A stretch of DNA of 32,025 nucleotides, from NCBI GenBank assembly GCA_014621425.1, contig JAANBB010000448.1, positions 1 to 32,025 of the forward strand. Direction: 5' to 3'. The position numbers were made by a program, and so were the translations under genes. Of the stretch, positions 1 to 10,279 are shown one piece after another. Numbering within the stretch: position 1 is the stretch's first letter; each line of letters opens with the position of its first letter. The DNA comes from Cylindrodendrum hubeiense (taxonomy: Eukaryota > Ascomycota > Sordariomycetes > Hypocreales > Nectriaceae). Below the pieces are notes generated by a model. It had not been told where the DNA came from, ran no database searches, and saw only the letters and a list, made by a program, of their open reading frames with translations.

Positions 1-550
1 ATGGACGTTGGAGTTGTGGTTGAGGTTTGTGGGGGTTGGCGGAGGCCCTGAGATGATGCGGCAGAGAGCCTCTGGGCTGGATTACTGATGGATGAGGCCG
101 TAGCGGCAGCTCGGCGGTGGAATTGCCCGATCGAGGTTTTTGTTAGGGCGTTTTGGTGACAGCGACTGTGTGGCAGGCGCTGTAACCCCGCCGCCGCAAC
201 GCGACTCAGAAACCGGCCCCTGCGCTAGTGTTGGGAGTATCATTGCGGATCAAGGTGGGCGGCGTAAAATCAGAGACATTCATGTCGTGGATTCTGATGG
301 GGAATATTGCCAATCCCGGGCCTGGGCTTATGGAGGAAACTTGGAGTAGTCAAGTCAGGCGTGGATTTGTCGCACGTCAACGAAGATGCATCTGCGTAGC
401 CAACATTCTATGAGTCGGCAGTCCTCCGTGCTTGTTAGGATCCCGCTGTTAGATAGTGGTTGTAAAAGTAGCCCAGCAGTCTATGTTCTTTAACGATCTC
501 AAGGGCGATAGTCAACAAACCGAAACTGAGGTCTAGTCACTGCCGGCTAG
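1..550. other. Left-edge spacer without a recognisable gene
   Basis: No open frame here shows a signal peptide, a recognisable domain or convincing splice structure. The two short plus-strand frames (140-349, 228-413) overlap each other and have non-protein-like composition. The segment probably includes the 3' flank of the kinase gene that ends at 551 on the minus strand. Confidence 0.5.
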
Positions 551-2362
551 TCAGAGCGCCATTTCAAAGAAAACGTCCAAACCCTCGCCACCTGAGTCCT
601 CGCCATCTGAGTCCTCGCCATCTAAACCCTCACGCTCGAAGCCATCACGCTCGAAACCTTCACCCCCGAAGCTTTTACCCCCAGTACCTTCACCCTCAAA
701 ACCCTCTTCATCTGAACCCCCTTCACTAGATGAACACTCTCTCCAATGATCGATCCATTCGATATACGATACCGCCTCCTGGGCCGAGATGCGTTCAGCT
801 GGTTCATGCTGCATTAAATCCTTCATCGGCCGTAAGAGGGTCCATAACGCTTCGTAATCCTCGTCTATACACTTTTCGTCCTCGTCTTCATCGTCATCAT
901 AAAATCCATTCTCCTTAAAAATAGAGACGATGTTATTCAGACGAGGCTCAAAAATATCCCCGAGGGGTTTCCGTATCCAGGAATCTCCTAAGAAGTGTAT
1001 AAGTTCAACGCCTTCCTAGCACCAAGGGGCGGACCTACCCTCTTCAAGCTTCACATGTGTGTTACCGTGACTTATTTCTTCCCACCGGGCGTGCCATTTC
1101 GAAGGCAGTGGTCCCATTTTCAGAATGAGATGCTGGATGGAATCCATCTCAGACTGGATATAGTATCCAAACGGATGCTTCTGGAAAAACAACTCGTAAA
1201 TCTGACCCATCAGCGCATGAAACTATAGATGATGCATGGAAAGGTCCTTACCACGCAGCCCGCCCTCCATAGATCGTGACGGTAGTCAAATGAATCCATG
1301 AAAAAGGTCTCTGGGGATCTCAAAGTTTTAGGTTCAGAGAGTACCGAGGGCGTTTCGTCGACCGGATAGGAATCTCCCCAATCTATCAATCGAATATCTT
1401 CCCATCGGTTATCATACCACCCCAGCCACATGGTTGATCCTACCAAATGCTGGGGCAAATGAGGCGACCGGGGCTCCTTGTCAGTATACGGTGCTATTCT
1501 TGGCTTGCACAAGGCGTCCCAGAGGTCTCTGTCACTCTCCAATGTCTGTTCACACGTAAATACGACATTGTTAGGCGTTATGTCTATATTCCATTATCAA
1601 AATTAGCGATCCTGATTGGAAAATATACAGGATATGAGCCTCAGATACCTCCATGTGCGATTCCGGCCTGATGAAAGTCAGCAACAGCCTCGAGGAGTTG
1701 TTTCGCACTCCTCAAAACGACATGCGGCTGGAATGTCCAATTGTCAGCCCCAGGAATCCGGTCCATGTCCAAATCGGCACCATCCGCCAAGGGCGACTTC
1801 ATTGAGTTGTAGAACTGGTTGTCTGCAAATTTCTTTTGGACGGTTGAAACTGCAGGCCCCAGTAACTCGGTGACGAGGCAGGTATGAGTGCCGTTTGGGC
1901 CAGAATGCTGAAAATAATCCAGTAGCTGAGGAAATCGCCTTGATTTCGTGGCGGTACTCTTTTGGTAGCACCTTTCTAGAAGTTCTAATGCCTTGACCTC
2001 TGGGTCTTGTTCCAGTTCGCACGTTGAGACGTAAGCCTGCTTGATCTTGATCGAAACCCATCGTCTGGAAATGATATATGTTAGTACCGAGGTCAAATGT
2101 ACAGACACAATTATATGCACTTCTCTTGGCGATCTCGTGCTAGCCAGACGGTTGAATACCCGCCGTGACCGAGCTTGTGGCGAACCCTGTATCTTCCGTC
2201 ACGGAACGTATCGCCCAGGGTAACTGGATGAAAACCTTGTGGTGCATAGCTTTCTAGCCTCTCATGTGGCATCACATTGACTATATTCCTATACCGCTCA
2301 CACCAGATAGCTTCTGGGGGTCGCTCGGGTACTTTTTTGTCCTTTTTGGATTCCGACGACAT
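551..2362 (-). CDS. SRPK-like serine/threonine protein kinase (5 exons, one uncertain splice)
   Basis: Predicted eukaryotic protein kinase related to the fungal SRPK-like group, which in canonical members phosphorylates SR-type proteins. Exons read 2362-2121, 2064-1649, 1583-1252, 1201-1066 and 1011-551, giving about 528 aa. Visible motifs are a glycine loop (LGHGGYSTVW, about residues 65-74), the VSIK lysine (about 87), a catalytic loop HGDITPNN formed exactly across an intron (Asp about 220), DWG in place of DFG (about 287), LRSPET as the APE-like segment, and DLWRAGCVIYELF in helix F. The start is the ATG at 2362, where MSSESKKDKK begins a typical N-terminus; an in-frame ATG further upstream lies in non-coding-looking sequence. 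The C-terminus is an acidic Gly/Glu/Asp/Phe repeat. An in-frame TAG at 1016-1018 is avoided only by a 54-nt intron (1012-1065) with an unusual AAG acceptor, so the gene may be decaying. The kinase assignment is firm; substrate and activity are not known. Confidence 0.8.
575..722 (-). repeat. 15-bp-period tandem repeat inside the kinase C-terminus
   Basis: Imperfect units of 15 nt (for example GAGTCCTCGCCATCT on the plus strand, twice in a row near 594) encode pentapeptides of the G-E-D/F-x-G type. The array keeps the reading frame to the stop codon, so length variation would change the acidic tail without shifting the frame. Confidence 0.75.
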
Positions 2363-2806
2363 GATGTACAGATTGCAGAGAATAAACGGGGTCGCATAAA
2401 AGGTGCGAAAGTTGGATAAGTCAAAAGGATGGACAGAGAAAGACGTTTTGGTTTGCTTTGATCTCATCCCGCGCTGGTTTAGGCAGCGGCAGCTCAAGTG
2501 GGCGTCGTTGGTTGTTGATTTACAGTGACCCCACTGTATCCCTGGCTGCTACAACAGCAGGATATACAAGATACAACCGTCTCACCGGATTTTGGCTAGA
2601 CTAAACACATTCGCTAGGGTCTGAGTGGGTTGGACGGCAAATAAATTCTAGGATTCAAGTCAGCGGCCGATCTCGTTCCCTATCCTATGTCCCTTGCGTC
2701 ACCCTCGGTGGTAACTGGATAGCGCATGATCTGAATATCAACAATTTAGATTTAGCTAGAGGGATCAATAATACATATATTTAATTCCGTTTGACAGATC
2801 GAGCGC
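2363..2806. other. Spacer between kinase start and zinc-finger gene end
   Basis: This is the upstream region of the minus-strand kinase gene and the 3' flank of the zinc-finger gene. It is AT-rich near 2740-2790. I see no clear TATA box, RNA gene or coding frame. Confidence 0.4.
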
Positions 2807-3904
2807 TTATTCCGCAAAGCTCTGAATTTGTGCCTTAAGTCCTTCAAGCTTTTGTCTCTTCCTCCGTAAATCCTCCTCTGCTACCTCAAGTTCCCTCGCA
2901 AGATCTTGACGCATATCCTCGAGTTCCGACTTCCTATGTTTCTTGCGTCCAGAATTAGAGCCATCATTCCCACCTCCGAGTCCGTGGGCTTCATCCAAAG
3001 ACAGAGTATCATTGATCTGCCGTCTTCTGCTTCGCTCGGGAACTGCAAGCATGTCCTTAGCCTGCCGAACGAGATAATCAATGCTTTGCTTCGGGCTGAT
3101 TTTGTGAGAGTTGCAGCGGTCAAGGTGCTGCTTGAGATGTCCTCGACGGTTGAATCCGCTGCTTATGTTCGACCGACTGCAACTGGGATAAGGACATACA
3201 AAACGAAGTTCTCCTTGGCAAGCTTCCCTCTCATGACGGACCTGAACATCTGAACGAGAGAAATATTTTCCACATGTTGTGCAAATCAGTGGGGAGATAT
3301 CATTAATTCTGGTATTTATCTCATGTCCGACTCCATCAATCGGATTTGATGCCTCACCTCGCGGAGCATTGTGTGACTTCAGACTCCAGGATGTTGCCAG
3401 GTTCGAAGGAGCTTCGCTCTGAATTGATGTTTGCGTTTCAGCGACACTCAGTGATTGTAATGGATCGAGGCTGCCGGAATCGAGTTCCTTTGGTGTCTTC
3501 TCCATGTTGTGAAGCATCCAGAAGTCACGTTGGGCCAGCCAATAACTAAACGAAGAGGTTTCTTCTATCTTTGCTGTCAGAGCGAGTCTTGATTTTTGCA
3601 GGCATCACTTACCTTGGTTCAATCTGTTGAGCAGGTGGTCCAAGTTCTCCAGGGCCAATTTCCCCTCGATGGGATCGGGATTGAACATCCAACACACACC
3701 CCATAATACCACTAGCGCTGGCGATATCGTCCAGGGCATAGTTGTACAAAGATATCTCTGCCCGCCGGGAAATTCAGAATGACTAAAGAATAGGAAACGA
3801 CTCAATACAAGTGCAATCAGCTCGAAAAGGACTAAAAGGTGACTGAGTAATCGGTGTTCAAAGATAAACCATTCCCACCGACGCAATTCTTCAACCAGGT
3901 TTGC
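2807..3904 (-). CDS. C2H2 zinc-finger protein, 3' portion (2 exons)
   Basis: Two exons, 3904-3613 and 3564-2807, are joined by a 48-nt intron with a perfect GTAAGT donor and a GATAG acceptor. The splice keeps frame and yields a plausible junction (LNQEETSSFSYWLAQRDFW). The protein contains a C2H2 finger (CTTCGKYFSRSDVQVRHERE, then C) followed by a second Cys/His segment (CPYPSCSRSN...RRGHLKQHLDRCNSH). Next comes a basic Lys/Arg stretch and a C-terminal Glu/Arg/Leu-rich coiled coil (about the last 45 residues), which suggests a nuclear DNA-binding or dimerising role. Upstream of the fingers lies a hydrophobic stretch (HLLVLFELIALVLSRFLFF). The reading frame stays open to a TAG at 3905-3907. 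If that stop is genuine, the first available ATG is at 3739; otherwise the 5' part is the separate segment at 3905-4429. I do not recognise a named family beyond C2H2. Confidence 0.6.
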
Positions 3905-4429
3905 CTATATTTCCAACAGGTGTATATATTCAGGAAAATATATTGTAGAGGTTAAGAAATCATTTCCATCGTTGTCCAAGTCGCGTATGGACATGAAGTT
4001 CCGTATTATTGACCAGGTTGTACTGTTCGCCATGCCGAAAGTAACATAACGAGGATCAGCAAATATTTGCAATGTAATTTCGAGCCAGGCTAGGAACATA
4101 TTCCAATTTGTGTGACAACAGGAACCTCTCATCGCTGAGGAAATATTCGACAACGTGGACTTAATGTTCTTTAACTGTGATGATAGAAATTTGGTGTGTC
4201 GCCGTGCTGCCTTTCTCTGTGTCACCTCATCTCCATTTGTTGGAATATTCGTGGGTAGAGGCGGGAATGCGATTTCCGGAGCCCAGATCGTGAGGTAGGG
4301 GCTGCTCTGGAACTTTGGGCTACCCAGAAGGAAGTCCCACAATAGTACCAAACGGAATCCGGGTTGAAGAAGTCTGCTATGGCGAGTCGTAGCCCATCGT
4401 CGTGCATAATCCTGACAGTTGATAGTCAT
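3905..4429 (-). pseudogene. Probable 5' portion of the C2H2 gene, cut off by an in-frame TAG
   Basis: This open frame has protein-like composition (for example LTIWAPEIAFPPLPTNIPTN, then a Lys/Arg-rich segment and ITLQIFADPRYVTFGMAN). It ends at TAG 3905-3907 in exactly the same frame as the downstream zinc-finger exon, which continues ANLVEELRRWEWF immediately after the stop. A second frame at 4222-4407, beginning MHDDGLRLAIADFFNPD, also looks coding, so a frame change or a weak intron near 4290-4350 is likely. I found no well-supported intron that removes the TAG. The simplest reading is one gene broken by a nonsense change and perhaps a frameshift. Two independent genes, or an unrecognised intron, remain possible. 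Confidence 0.4.
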
Positions 4430-4828
4430 ATTGGATATTTAGCAGAGGAAGTTCCACGACGATGCGAAAAGGGAGTTGGAGTGAAGAAAATCTGTCGTGG
4501 TGGCCCGGAGGCATCTTGTGAATCTGCGATATTGGGAGGGTGGTGAGAAACATGGGAAGGGGGGGCAGTGGATAAATAGGGTAGTAATAGGGTGGTCCTG
4601 TGCCTCGTAGGGTGGTGTTCATAGGGTGGCATTCGTAGGGCGGTGGCTCAGGTAAGGCAACTGAAGGCAACTGAAGGCTGAGCAGGTTGTTCGCCACACG
4701 GAACGTCATTAGTCGAAATGCCAGACAGGAGCCTTTAGCCCCAACACTGGGACAAGTTAAACGTAGGGTGTGTAGGGATTGTAGTTTATTCAATGAATCT
4801 AGCCATTGATAGGTCCGTCCTACAATCA
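4430..4828. other. Short spacer with G-rich tandem repeat
   Basis: No convincing gene. The overlapping minus-strand frames are driven by a repeat near 4587-4646. It separates the end of the secreted propeller gene from the decayed zinc-finger region. Confidence 0.4.
4587..4646. repeat. Degenerate minisatellite, core TAGGGTGG
   Basis: The octamer (A/G)TAGGG(T/C)GG recurs at least four times at intervals of about 15-20 bp. A second small duplication, GGCAACTGAA repeated twice, follows at about 4656-4676. The G-rich core resembles telomere-type repeats only superficially, because the spacing is irregular. Confidence 0.6.
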
Positions 4829-6139
4829 TCAAGCCCGGCCTCCAACGGTCAAGAAATACAGACTTCCCGTGTTCGCATCCACATTACTGGGCGCACCCAG
4901 ATACAAGATATCCGTTCCATCAGACCGCATCTTGGCCTGTAGCCGCCTGACTTTCTTGCCCGTCGCCGGCGTAAGTTCCTGGTTCGTCCACGCCGAACTA
5001 CCGCTCCTCTCCAAAACCCAAGCGCTCCCGCTGGCGAGACAGTAGTAAATGCGCACCGTCGTGCCGTCGTGTGTCACGCCAATGGCCGCACTGGTATTTG
5101 CGTCCGAGAAGATGATCTCGCGCTTCCAGGGGCTCGCGGTGCCAAACGTCGCCGTGGCGCGGCGGACCTGCCACAGTTGGTCGGTCTCATTGGCGAAGCG
5201 GTACGCGCTGTTGATGTGAACAACTCCCGCCGAGTCCTCATAGAGAGCAAGTTTAGCGCTTTGGAATGCTGGTACGGGCGAGGCGTTAATGTCACCACTG
5301 TAACTCTCGCCTGAGGTAAGGGGCTGGTACACAATGTCGACAGTGTCCTGGGTGATGGGCAAGGTGACGGTAGATCCTGAAGCAGACCTGTATGTGCCAG
5401 AAGACGGTGTGTATCGCACATAGCTGCCTTGGTGGCGCACTGCAGAGGCCGGGTATTTGCTCCACTCCCACTGAATGTGCACATCGCCATCAGAGGAGAA
5501 CTGGATATCATCAGGATAGACCGAATAGCCCGACCGGTATGCCCAGATGCTGATTCGTTCCCACGTGCTTGAGGAGGTAGTATACTTGTAAAAGTAGCCA
5601 CCCCTTGCCGAAGTACTCGCCTCTCCACGTACAATCAGCCACAGGTTGCCGTCAGCATCGCGCTTCACGACTGGGTACGTGATCAAGACACTCTGGTCGG
5701 GCATATCAGAGCTGTGGTCCACAAGAGTGGCGCTGTACGGCGAGCTCGAGCGGTAGTATTTCCACGCCTCATTGTGCATGCTCGTGAAGACATGAACGTA
5801 GCCGTCTCCGTCAACGGCGATACTTGGGGTATTGTGGCCGCTGTCATCAAGGAAAACGGCGCAATCCCCAGTTGAAGTCTTGAGACAGTCGCGAGATATA
5901 GCTCCATCAGAGTCGGTGCGGCGGGCAACCATGACATTGTTGTTGGCTGTGGATCCGCTGAGAGGGTTACGAAGGTAGGCCAGCCATTGATAACCGCCGT
6001 ACTCGTCAAGAGGATTCCACCATGCCGACTGGCTGTTGACATCAACGGCCCCAGATATGGTGACGAGGCTGCCGGGATCGATGGTAGCTTGGACAGCAGA
6101 CAGCGTCAGCAAGCAAGCGATGGACGATAGTGGTTTCAT
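4829..6139 (-). CDS. Secreted BNR_4-type beta-propeller protein, candidate polysaccharide lyase
   Basis: Single-exon gene of 436 aa. The start at 6139 is preferred over an earlier in-frame ATG because it begins a clean signal peptide (MKPLSSIACLLTLSAVQA, cleavage before TIDPG), so the product is probably secreted. The mature protein has recurrent propeller-blade patterns: the hallmark NTPSIAVDGDGYVHVFTSMH near the first third, then repeated D(G/A)(D/N)G-aromatic and W-rich segments. This matches the BNR_4 family, which includes seven-bladed lyases acting on uronate-containing polysaccharides, such as fungal rhamnose-glucuronate lyase (PL42) and ulvan lyases. PL42 is my best guess but is inferred from overall pattern, not from confirmed catalytic residues. 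The length and the absence of extra domains or a membrane anchor fit an extracellular plant-polysaccharide enzyme. Confidence 0.7.
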   Translation of the reverse strand: MKPLSSIACLLTLSAVQATIDPGSLVTISGAVDVNSQSAWWNPLDEYGGYQWLAYLRNPLSGSTANNNVMVARRTDSDGAISRDCLKTSTGDCAVFLDDSGHNTPSIAVDGDGYVHVFTSMHNEAWKYYRSSSPYSATLVDHSSDMPDQSVLITYPVVKRDADGNLWLIVRGEASTSARGGYFYKYTTSSSTWERISIWAYRSGYSVYPDDIQFSSDGDVHIQWEWSKYPASAVRHQGSYVRYTPSSGTYRSASGSTVTLPITQDTVDIVYQPLTSGESYSGDINASPVPAFQSAKLALYEDSAGVVHINSAYRFANETDQLWQVRRATATFGTASPWKREIIFSDANTSAAIGVTHDGTTVRIYYCLASGSAWVLERSGSSAWTNQELTPATGKKVRRLQAKMRSDGTDILYLGAPSNVDANTGSLYFLTVGGRA

Positions 6140-6237
6140 GATGATGGCCTCCGGGCGTGGAAGAAGTCTGGATAACAAACTAGATGGGTAGACTGAAGAA
6201 ATCTGGGTTGACTCTATACCATCGGAAACATTGGCTC

Positions 6238-6246
6238 TTTAAATAA
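6238..6246 (-). promoter_or_regulatory. Possible TATA element of the propeller gene
   Basis: The minus strand reads TATTTAAAG about 100 nt upstream of the ATG at 6139, a normal distance for a TATA box plus a short 5' UTR in ascomycetes. Confidence 0.4.
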
Positions 6247-7975
6247 TAATCCCCGTCCTAACAGCTTAGTCTCATGCCCTCAAGATGTGACATTCTCGGT
6301 TCCTAGCTTCTCCACAACCGTTCAGCTCCTCCCACATGGTGACGAGTGTGGGGTAGCGCCATATCCTGAACCGAAATGCGGAGGTGGCTAAGGATGGAGG
6401 AGTGTGGACGGCCATGGTGCCATATACCATCGCTGGAACCGCCGAAGTCGAGAAGCTATCGCTTGGGTCTCCATGGGGGATGATCAAATCGCGGGGAAAT
6501 GGGAGGGAGCGGGATCGGCAGCCAGGAACAACCACGTCACTGGAGAAAAGGTCAGGGATTGGAAAGATTCTAGGAGGCCAGTGGAAGAGCCGAAAGCGGC
6601 TTGGACGGAACCGTTTATTGGATTGTCGTACGTTGTCATCGATTTCGATGTGGGAGCTTGGGCGAAGCGGAACCACCGACTCCGGACCCCATGACGGCGG
6701 ACGTTCCGTCTCAACGCACCAATTCCGCCCGATCAACGTGTACCTAGTAAACTCGAGGCAATTGGCGGAATTGAAGCCATTGATGGGGGATAAATAAGCT
6801 GAGTGGTCGTACTACGTAGTAGTCCGAATAACCTCAGCGCTGATCGCACTATTCAATTGCCAGAGTGAGTCTGGGTGTCACATATGCAGAGCGGCCGGCT
6901 ATTTGATACACGATCTGGGACTGCCAGGGTTGAGGGCTATGCTGCGCACTTTTTGTGTGGGAATGTGATATTTATCGACAGATTTGATATTATTGCTGCT
7001 CATTGCGTCAGAATTCTCCGTCATCAGACGGGAATGAGACGGTGCTTCTGGGAGCATCTCACTGTCAGCAACATGAGAACTTGGGGCCGATATTGCAAAG
7101 TGGCCAATGCTAGAAGCCGATTTGACTTAGTGTTGATGAATGGGTGTTGATGCAGGGCCTCAGGCACTTTATGCTCATCGAATTAAGCATCGATTCCCAA
7201 CCTGGCTAAGGCTCGGGAATATGGAATATGCATTAATTTGATGTTGCAGGTGGCCGTTTGCTTGGAAGCTTCCATGCTTGCTTGCTTTGGGAAGCCGGGT
7301 GGTCCGTGCGCGCACGCGCGATGCCGACTCCAGTTTAACTACCAAGTCGCAGGCGACGACAAACGGATGGCGATCCGCGCGCATCTTCCATGCGACACCG
7401 ACACGAGAGAGAGCAAGAAGGAAAAAGCGCTCCCGCCCGTCGCCATCTCGCAACTTTCAACGGGGGCCTTCCCGCGGTGAAATCCTGGATGCGGCCCTCG
7501 CCAACAGCGCCAGAGCAGGTTCGGGGAGGGGGGCATTGTTGGGCTTTTGGGCCATCCATCGCCTCCGTCGCGCGCGCGTGGTGCGCTGTAGCCTCCCGAG
7601 TCCCGCATCGTCGGAACGACACAACTCAGCGTGGGACGAGACGGACGGGCAGTCAGCATCGGCTGCGCTCCGAATTTCACTTCCGCCGTGACACCTGCGA
7701 CAATCCTTCTCGCATGGGCGTCAACACGGTCCGCCCGCCCCAATTATTCTTCTGACAACTCTCCGGCTTCGAGAGCGCCGTCGTGTCGTCCTCCCACTAT
7801 CGCCGGCCCCTCTATCCCTTGGCTTCAGTATCCGCGACTGCGTTGATCGCGGCAGCCTCTTCATCTCGCCCCAGACTGCGGCGATTCCTCCCTTGACAGA
7901 GCAATCCCTTGGTCCGGTTGCCGCCACTCCATCACACCTCATCCATCGGCCCGCTCACTCATCTCATTGGTAGAA
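6247..7975. other. Divergent promoter region between propeller and zinc-knuckle genes
   Basis: About 1.7 kb lies between two divergently transcribed genes. The open frames on both strands at 6272-6797 overlap and lack domain signal, so I treat them as chance. A 10-bp palindrome ACTACGTAGT lies near 6811. The part nearest the zinc-knuckle start (7200-7975) is GC-rich with alternating GCGC/CACGCG stretches and turns C/T-rich close to the ATG, which suits a promoter and 5' UTR. Confidence 0.45.
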
Positions 7976-10279
7976 ATGCCCGACTCAGCTCCTGGTCACG
8001 CCGCCCGGCCAGAGGACGCCCAGTGCTATAACTGCGGCGCCTCGGGGCATTGGGCGATTGCCTGTCCGGAGCCTACGCGAGAAACACCAGCGTAAGTATT
8101 CCCCTTGATCCAAGGAGCCTGCGATCCTCAGTTGCTTGCTCATCGCCTCGGTTGGCTCACTAACTAATTCTCAACAGCGGCCTTGCTGCTTGGAGAAGCA
8201 ACAACAACATGGGGAAGGGGAACAACAATAGAGACCAGCATGGCGGACCCAAGAAGTCCAAGGGCCCCATTATCACCAAATACGCCCCTCCGCCCACGCC
8301 AGGACCGACTGTCAACAGATACGGGCCTCCGCCGGGCTATGGGCAGCCGCCGGGACCGTACCCCGGACCAGCTCCTCCGTACCATCCACAATACCCTCCC
8401 CACTCGGCGCCAATTCCCAACTACGCACCGGGCTATTCAACACCAAGCTATCCTCCCCAACCCTACCCTCCCCCTTCATATGGAAGTCCACCTCTCCCAG
8501 CTCCGTCCCCTGGGCCTCCTCCAGGGCCGTATGGTTTACCACCTCACCCTCATCACCCTACTCATCTATCTCATCCACCTCACCTACCTCACCCACCTCA
8601 TCAAGCGGGACCTGCACCTTCATACCCTCCGGCATATGGTCCTCCTCCAACGAGTCAGCCACCTCAGCCGTATGCATCTCAGCCACCCTATGGCTCCTCC
8701 TATCCACAGCCTTTCTCATATGGCTCACATCCTCCACCATCTTACCCTCCATCATATTCTCCGCAGCCCACACCTCCAACATATGCACTACCCCCTCAGC
8801 CAAGGCCTGGTCCACCTCTTGGGCCACCCTCACGTCCACTCTCAGGATCACCGCCTCTATCTCGCCATGGCCCTCCATCAATATCAACATTGCCTTCCGC
8901 CAGCAGGAGTCACCCCTCCCTCCCGCCAAGACCTCCTCAAAGTCATCGGAATGTTCACGAACCCCCTCAAAATCATCGCAACAAGAAGAAGCATGACCGC
9001 CATAACCGCAACCGTGATAATCGACAAAAGAAAGCCCCTTCTCATCCTCGACCGCTGGATCATAAACCCGAAGGGGGCAATCGTCGACCCGATTCCAAGG
9101 CCCCAGATGTCGCGAAACCTCCAACATCTCCGCCGCTTGAAACACAGTCACCGCAAAAGACACCCCCCAAGAAGACCCCCAAACTCCCTGAGATCCCCGA
9201 CATCCCCGCAACGACACCAGATCAGAGTAATGACAATGCCACGGAACTTCATACTGAACCTCCTGCGGAACCTCACGCGGAACCTCCTGCTGAACCTCAC
9301 GCGGAACCTCCTGCTGAACCTCATGAGGAACCTCATGCGGAACTTCATGCAGAACCTAAAGCAATATCTCACACGGAACCGTCAAACAAGGTGGACGAAT
9401 CTCCCGAGGATCCATCCGAGACTGAAGAGGGCGAATGGGAAGAGAAAGCTCTTTTCAACGAACCGGATGCCCGTCATCTCCCTGACGAGGTTGGAAGACC
9501 ATTACCAGCAGACTACTCGGAGCAAGTGCTGCTTCCAAGGAAATGGGATGCAAAATGTATCGACTCGGAGTTCGTCAAGCCAGACAATCTTGAGGAATAT
9601 GTCAAACCGATCCACGAAAAACCTTACTGGACCGAGATCCAATTTGACCCCGCGTTCGTGCGGGATGGCAAGCTACCATGTGGCGACCCTTTACCAAAAT
9701 TCCCCATTGAAGGTACCCAACTTGACCGGAGCACCAGCTCTGAAAGTGGGGAAGTGAACGAACAACGCCGGAAACATGGGCACTCTGGTGACCGCACTCC
9801 TGAGGAAAGGCCATCAAAACGACAAAGATCCAACAGCCCTCCACACCATAGCCCTGGAGACAGCAGAGACAAGGATCTACCAGAAAGGCTGTGGGACAGT
9901 TTTGAACCCCGAAGTCAAAAAGCTCACCGCTCGGATGACTCCGACAAGCGTAGCACAGATGTACCTACCACAGCGCGTCGACGGTCACCAGATCGAAGAC
10001 AGTCGTACGAGCGGGGTCCAAGTCGCAGCAAGTCGCCCTCGTCAAGAAGATCGTCTATTTCCAATGCTTCTTCTGGTCTGGATTCCCTCGAAGCAGAGCT
10101 GCTTGGTCGCCCTGACAAAGCAAAGTCTCCAGATGATACCAACAAGCGCCGCCAGTCCAGCGGCGGTAATAACAAACCCAAGAAACGTCAGCCGAGGCTC
10201 GATTCGGCGTATAGGTAAGATAATCCAATTCGTTGCCGAGAAACTAAAAGTTAACATTGGTCACAGCCGTCGTTGGTGA
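7976..10279 (+). CDS. CCHC zinc-knuckle protein with Pro-rich and RS-like regions (3 exons)
   Basis: Exons 7976-8091, 8178-10214 and 10267-10279 give about 721 aa. Exon 1 encodes one zinc knuckle, CYNCGASGHWAIAC (C-x2-C-x4-H-x4-C, about residues 17-30), a single-stranded nucleic-acid binding fold. Intron 1 has GTAAGT, a CTAACTAAT branch region and a CAACAG acceptor. Exon 2 starts with a Pro/Tyr/Gly/Ser/His-rich low-complexity region of about 250 residues, then a Lys/His/Arg-rich part, then an acidic PAEPHAEP repeat. It continues with a more conserved-looking block (EEGEWEEKALFNEPDARHLP onward) and an SR-like tail (SRSKSPSSRRSS). The last intron (GTAAGA, TTAAC branch, CACAG) adds a tiny exon ending SRRW-stop; without it translation stops at 10218 after AYR. 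The architecture suggests a nuclear RNA-associated protein. That role is inferred; no specific orthologue was recognised. Confidence 0.8.
9250..9360 (+). repeat. In-frame PAEPHAEP tandem repeat
   Basis: A roughly 24-nt unit built from CCTGCGGAACCTCACGCG and variants recurs in the zinc-knuckle gene, encoding alternating Pro/Ala/Glu/His. Synonymous changes between units indicate the array is not brand new. Confidence 0.75.

Noticed and set aside
4587..4646. Interstitial telomere repeat
   Set aside because: The units contain TAGGGTGG with irregular spacing, not a run of TTAGGG, so it is an ordinary G-rich minisatellite.
6272..6797. Long overlapping open frames on both strands upstream of the propeller gene
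   Set aside because: They overlap each other on opposite strands, have no domain, signal peptide or splice support, and sit in the divergent promoter.
7238..7846. Several overlapping frames in the GC-rich region before the zinc-knuckle start
   Set aside because: All strands and frames are open because stop codons are rare at this GC content; there is no family resemblance.
8183..9757. 524-codon plus-strand frame overlapping the zinc-knuckle gene
   Set aside because: It is an alternate frame of the Pro/His-rich repetitive exon; its His/Leu/Arg-rich composition comes from reading CCT/CAT-rich codons out of phase.
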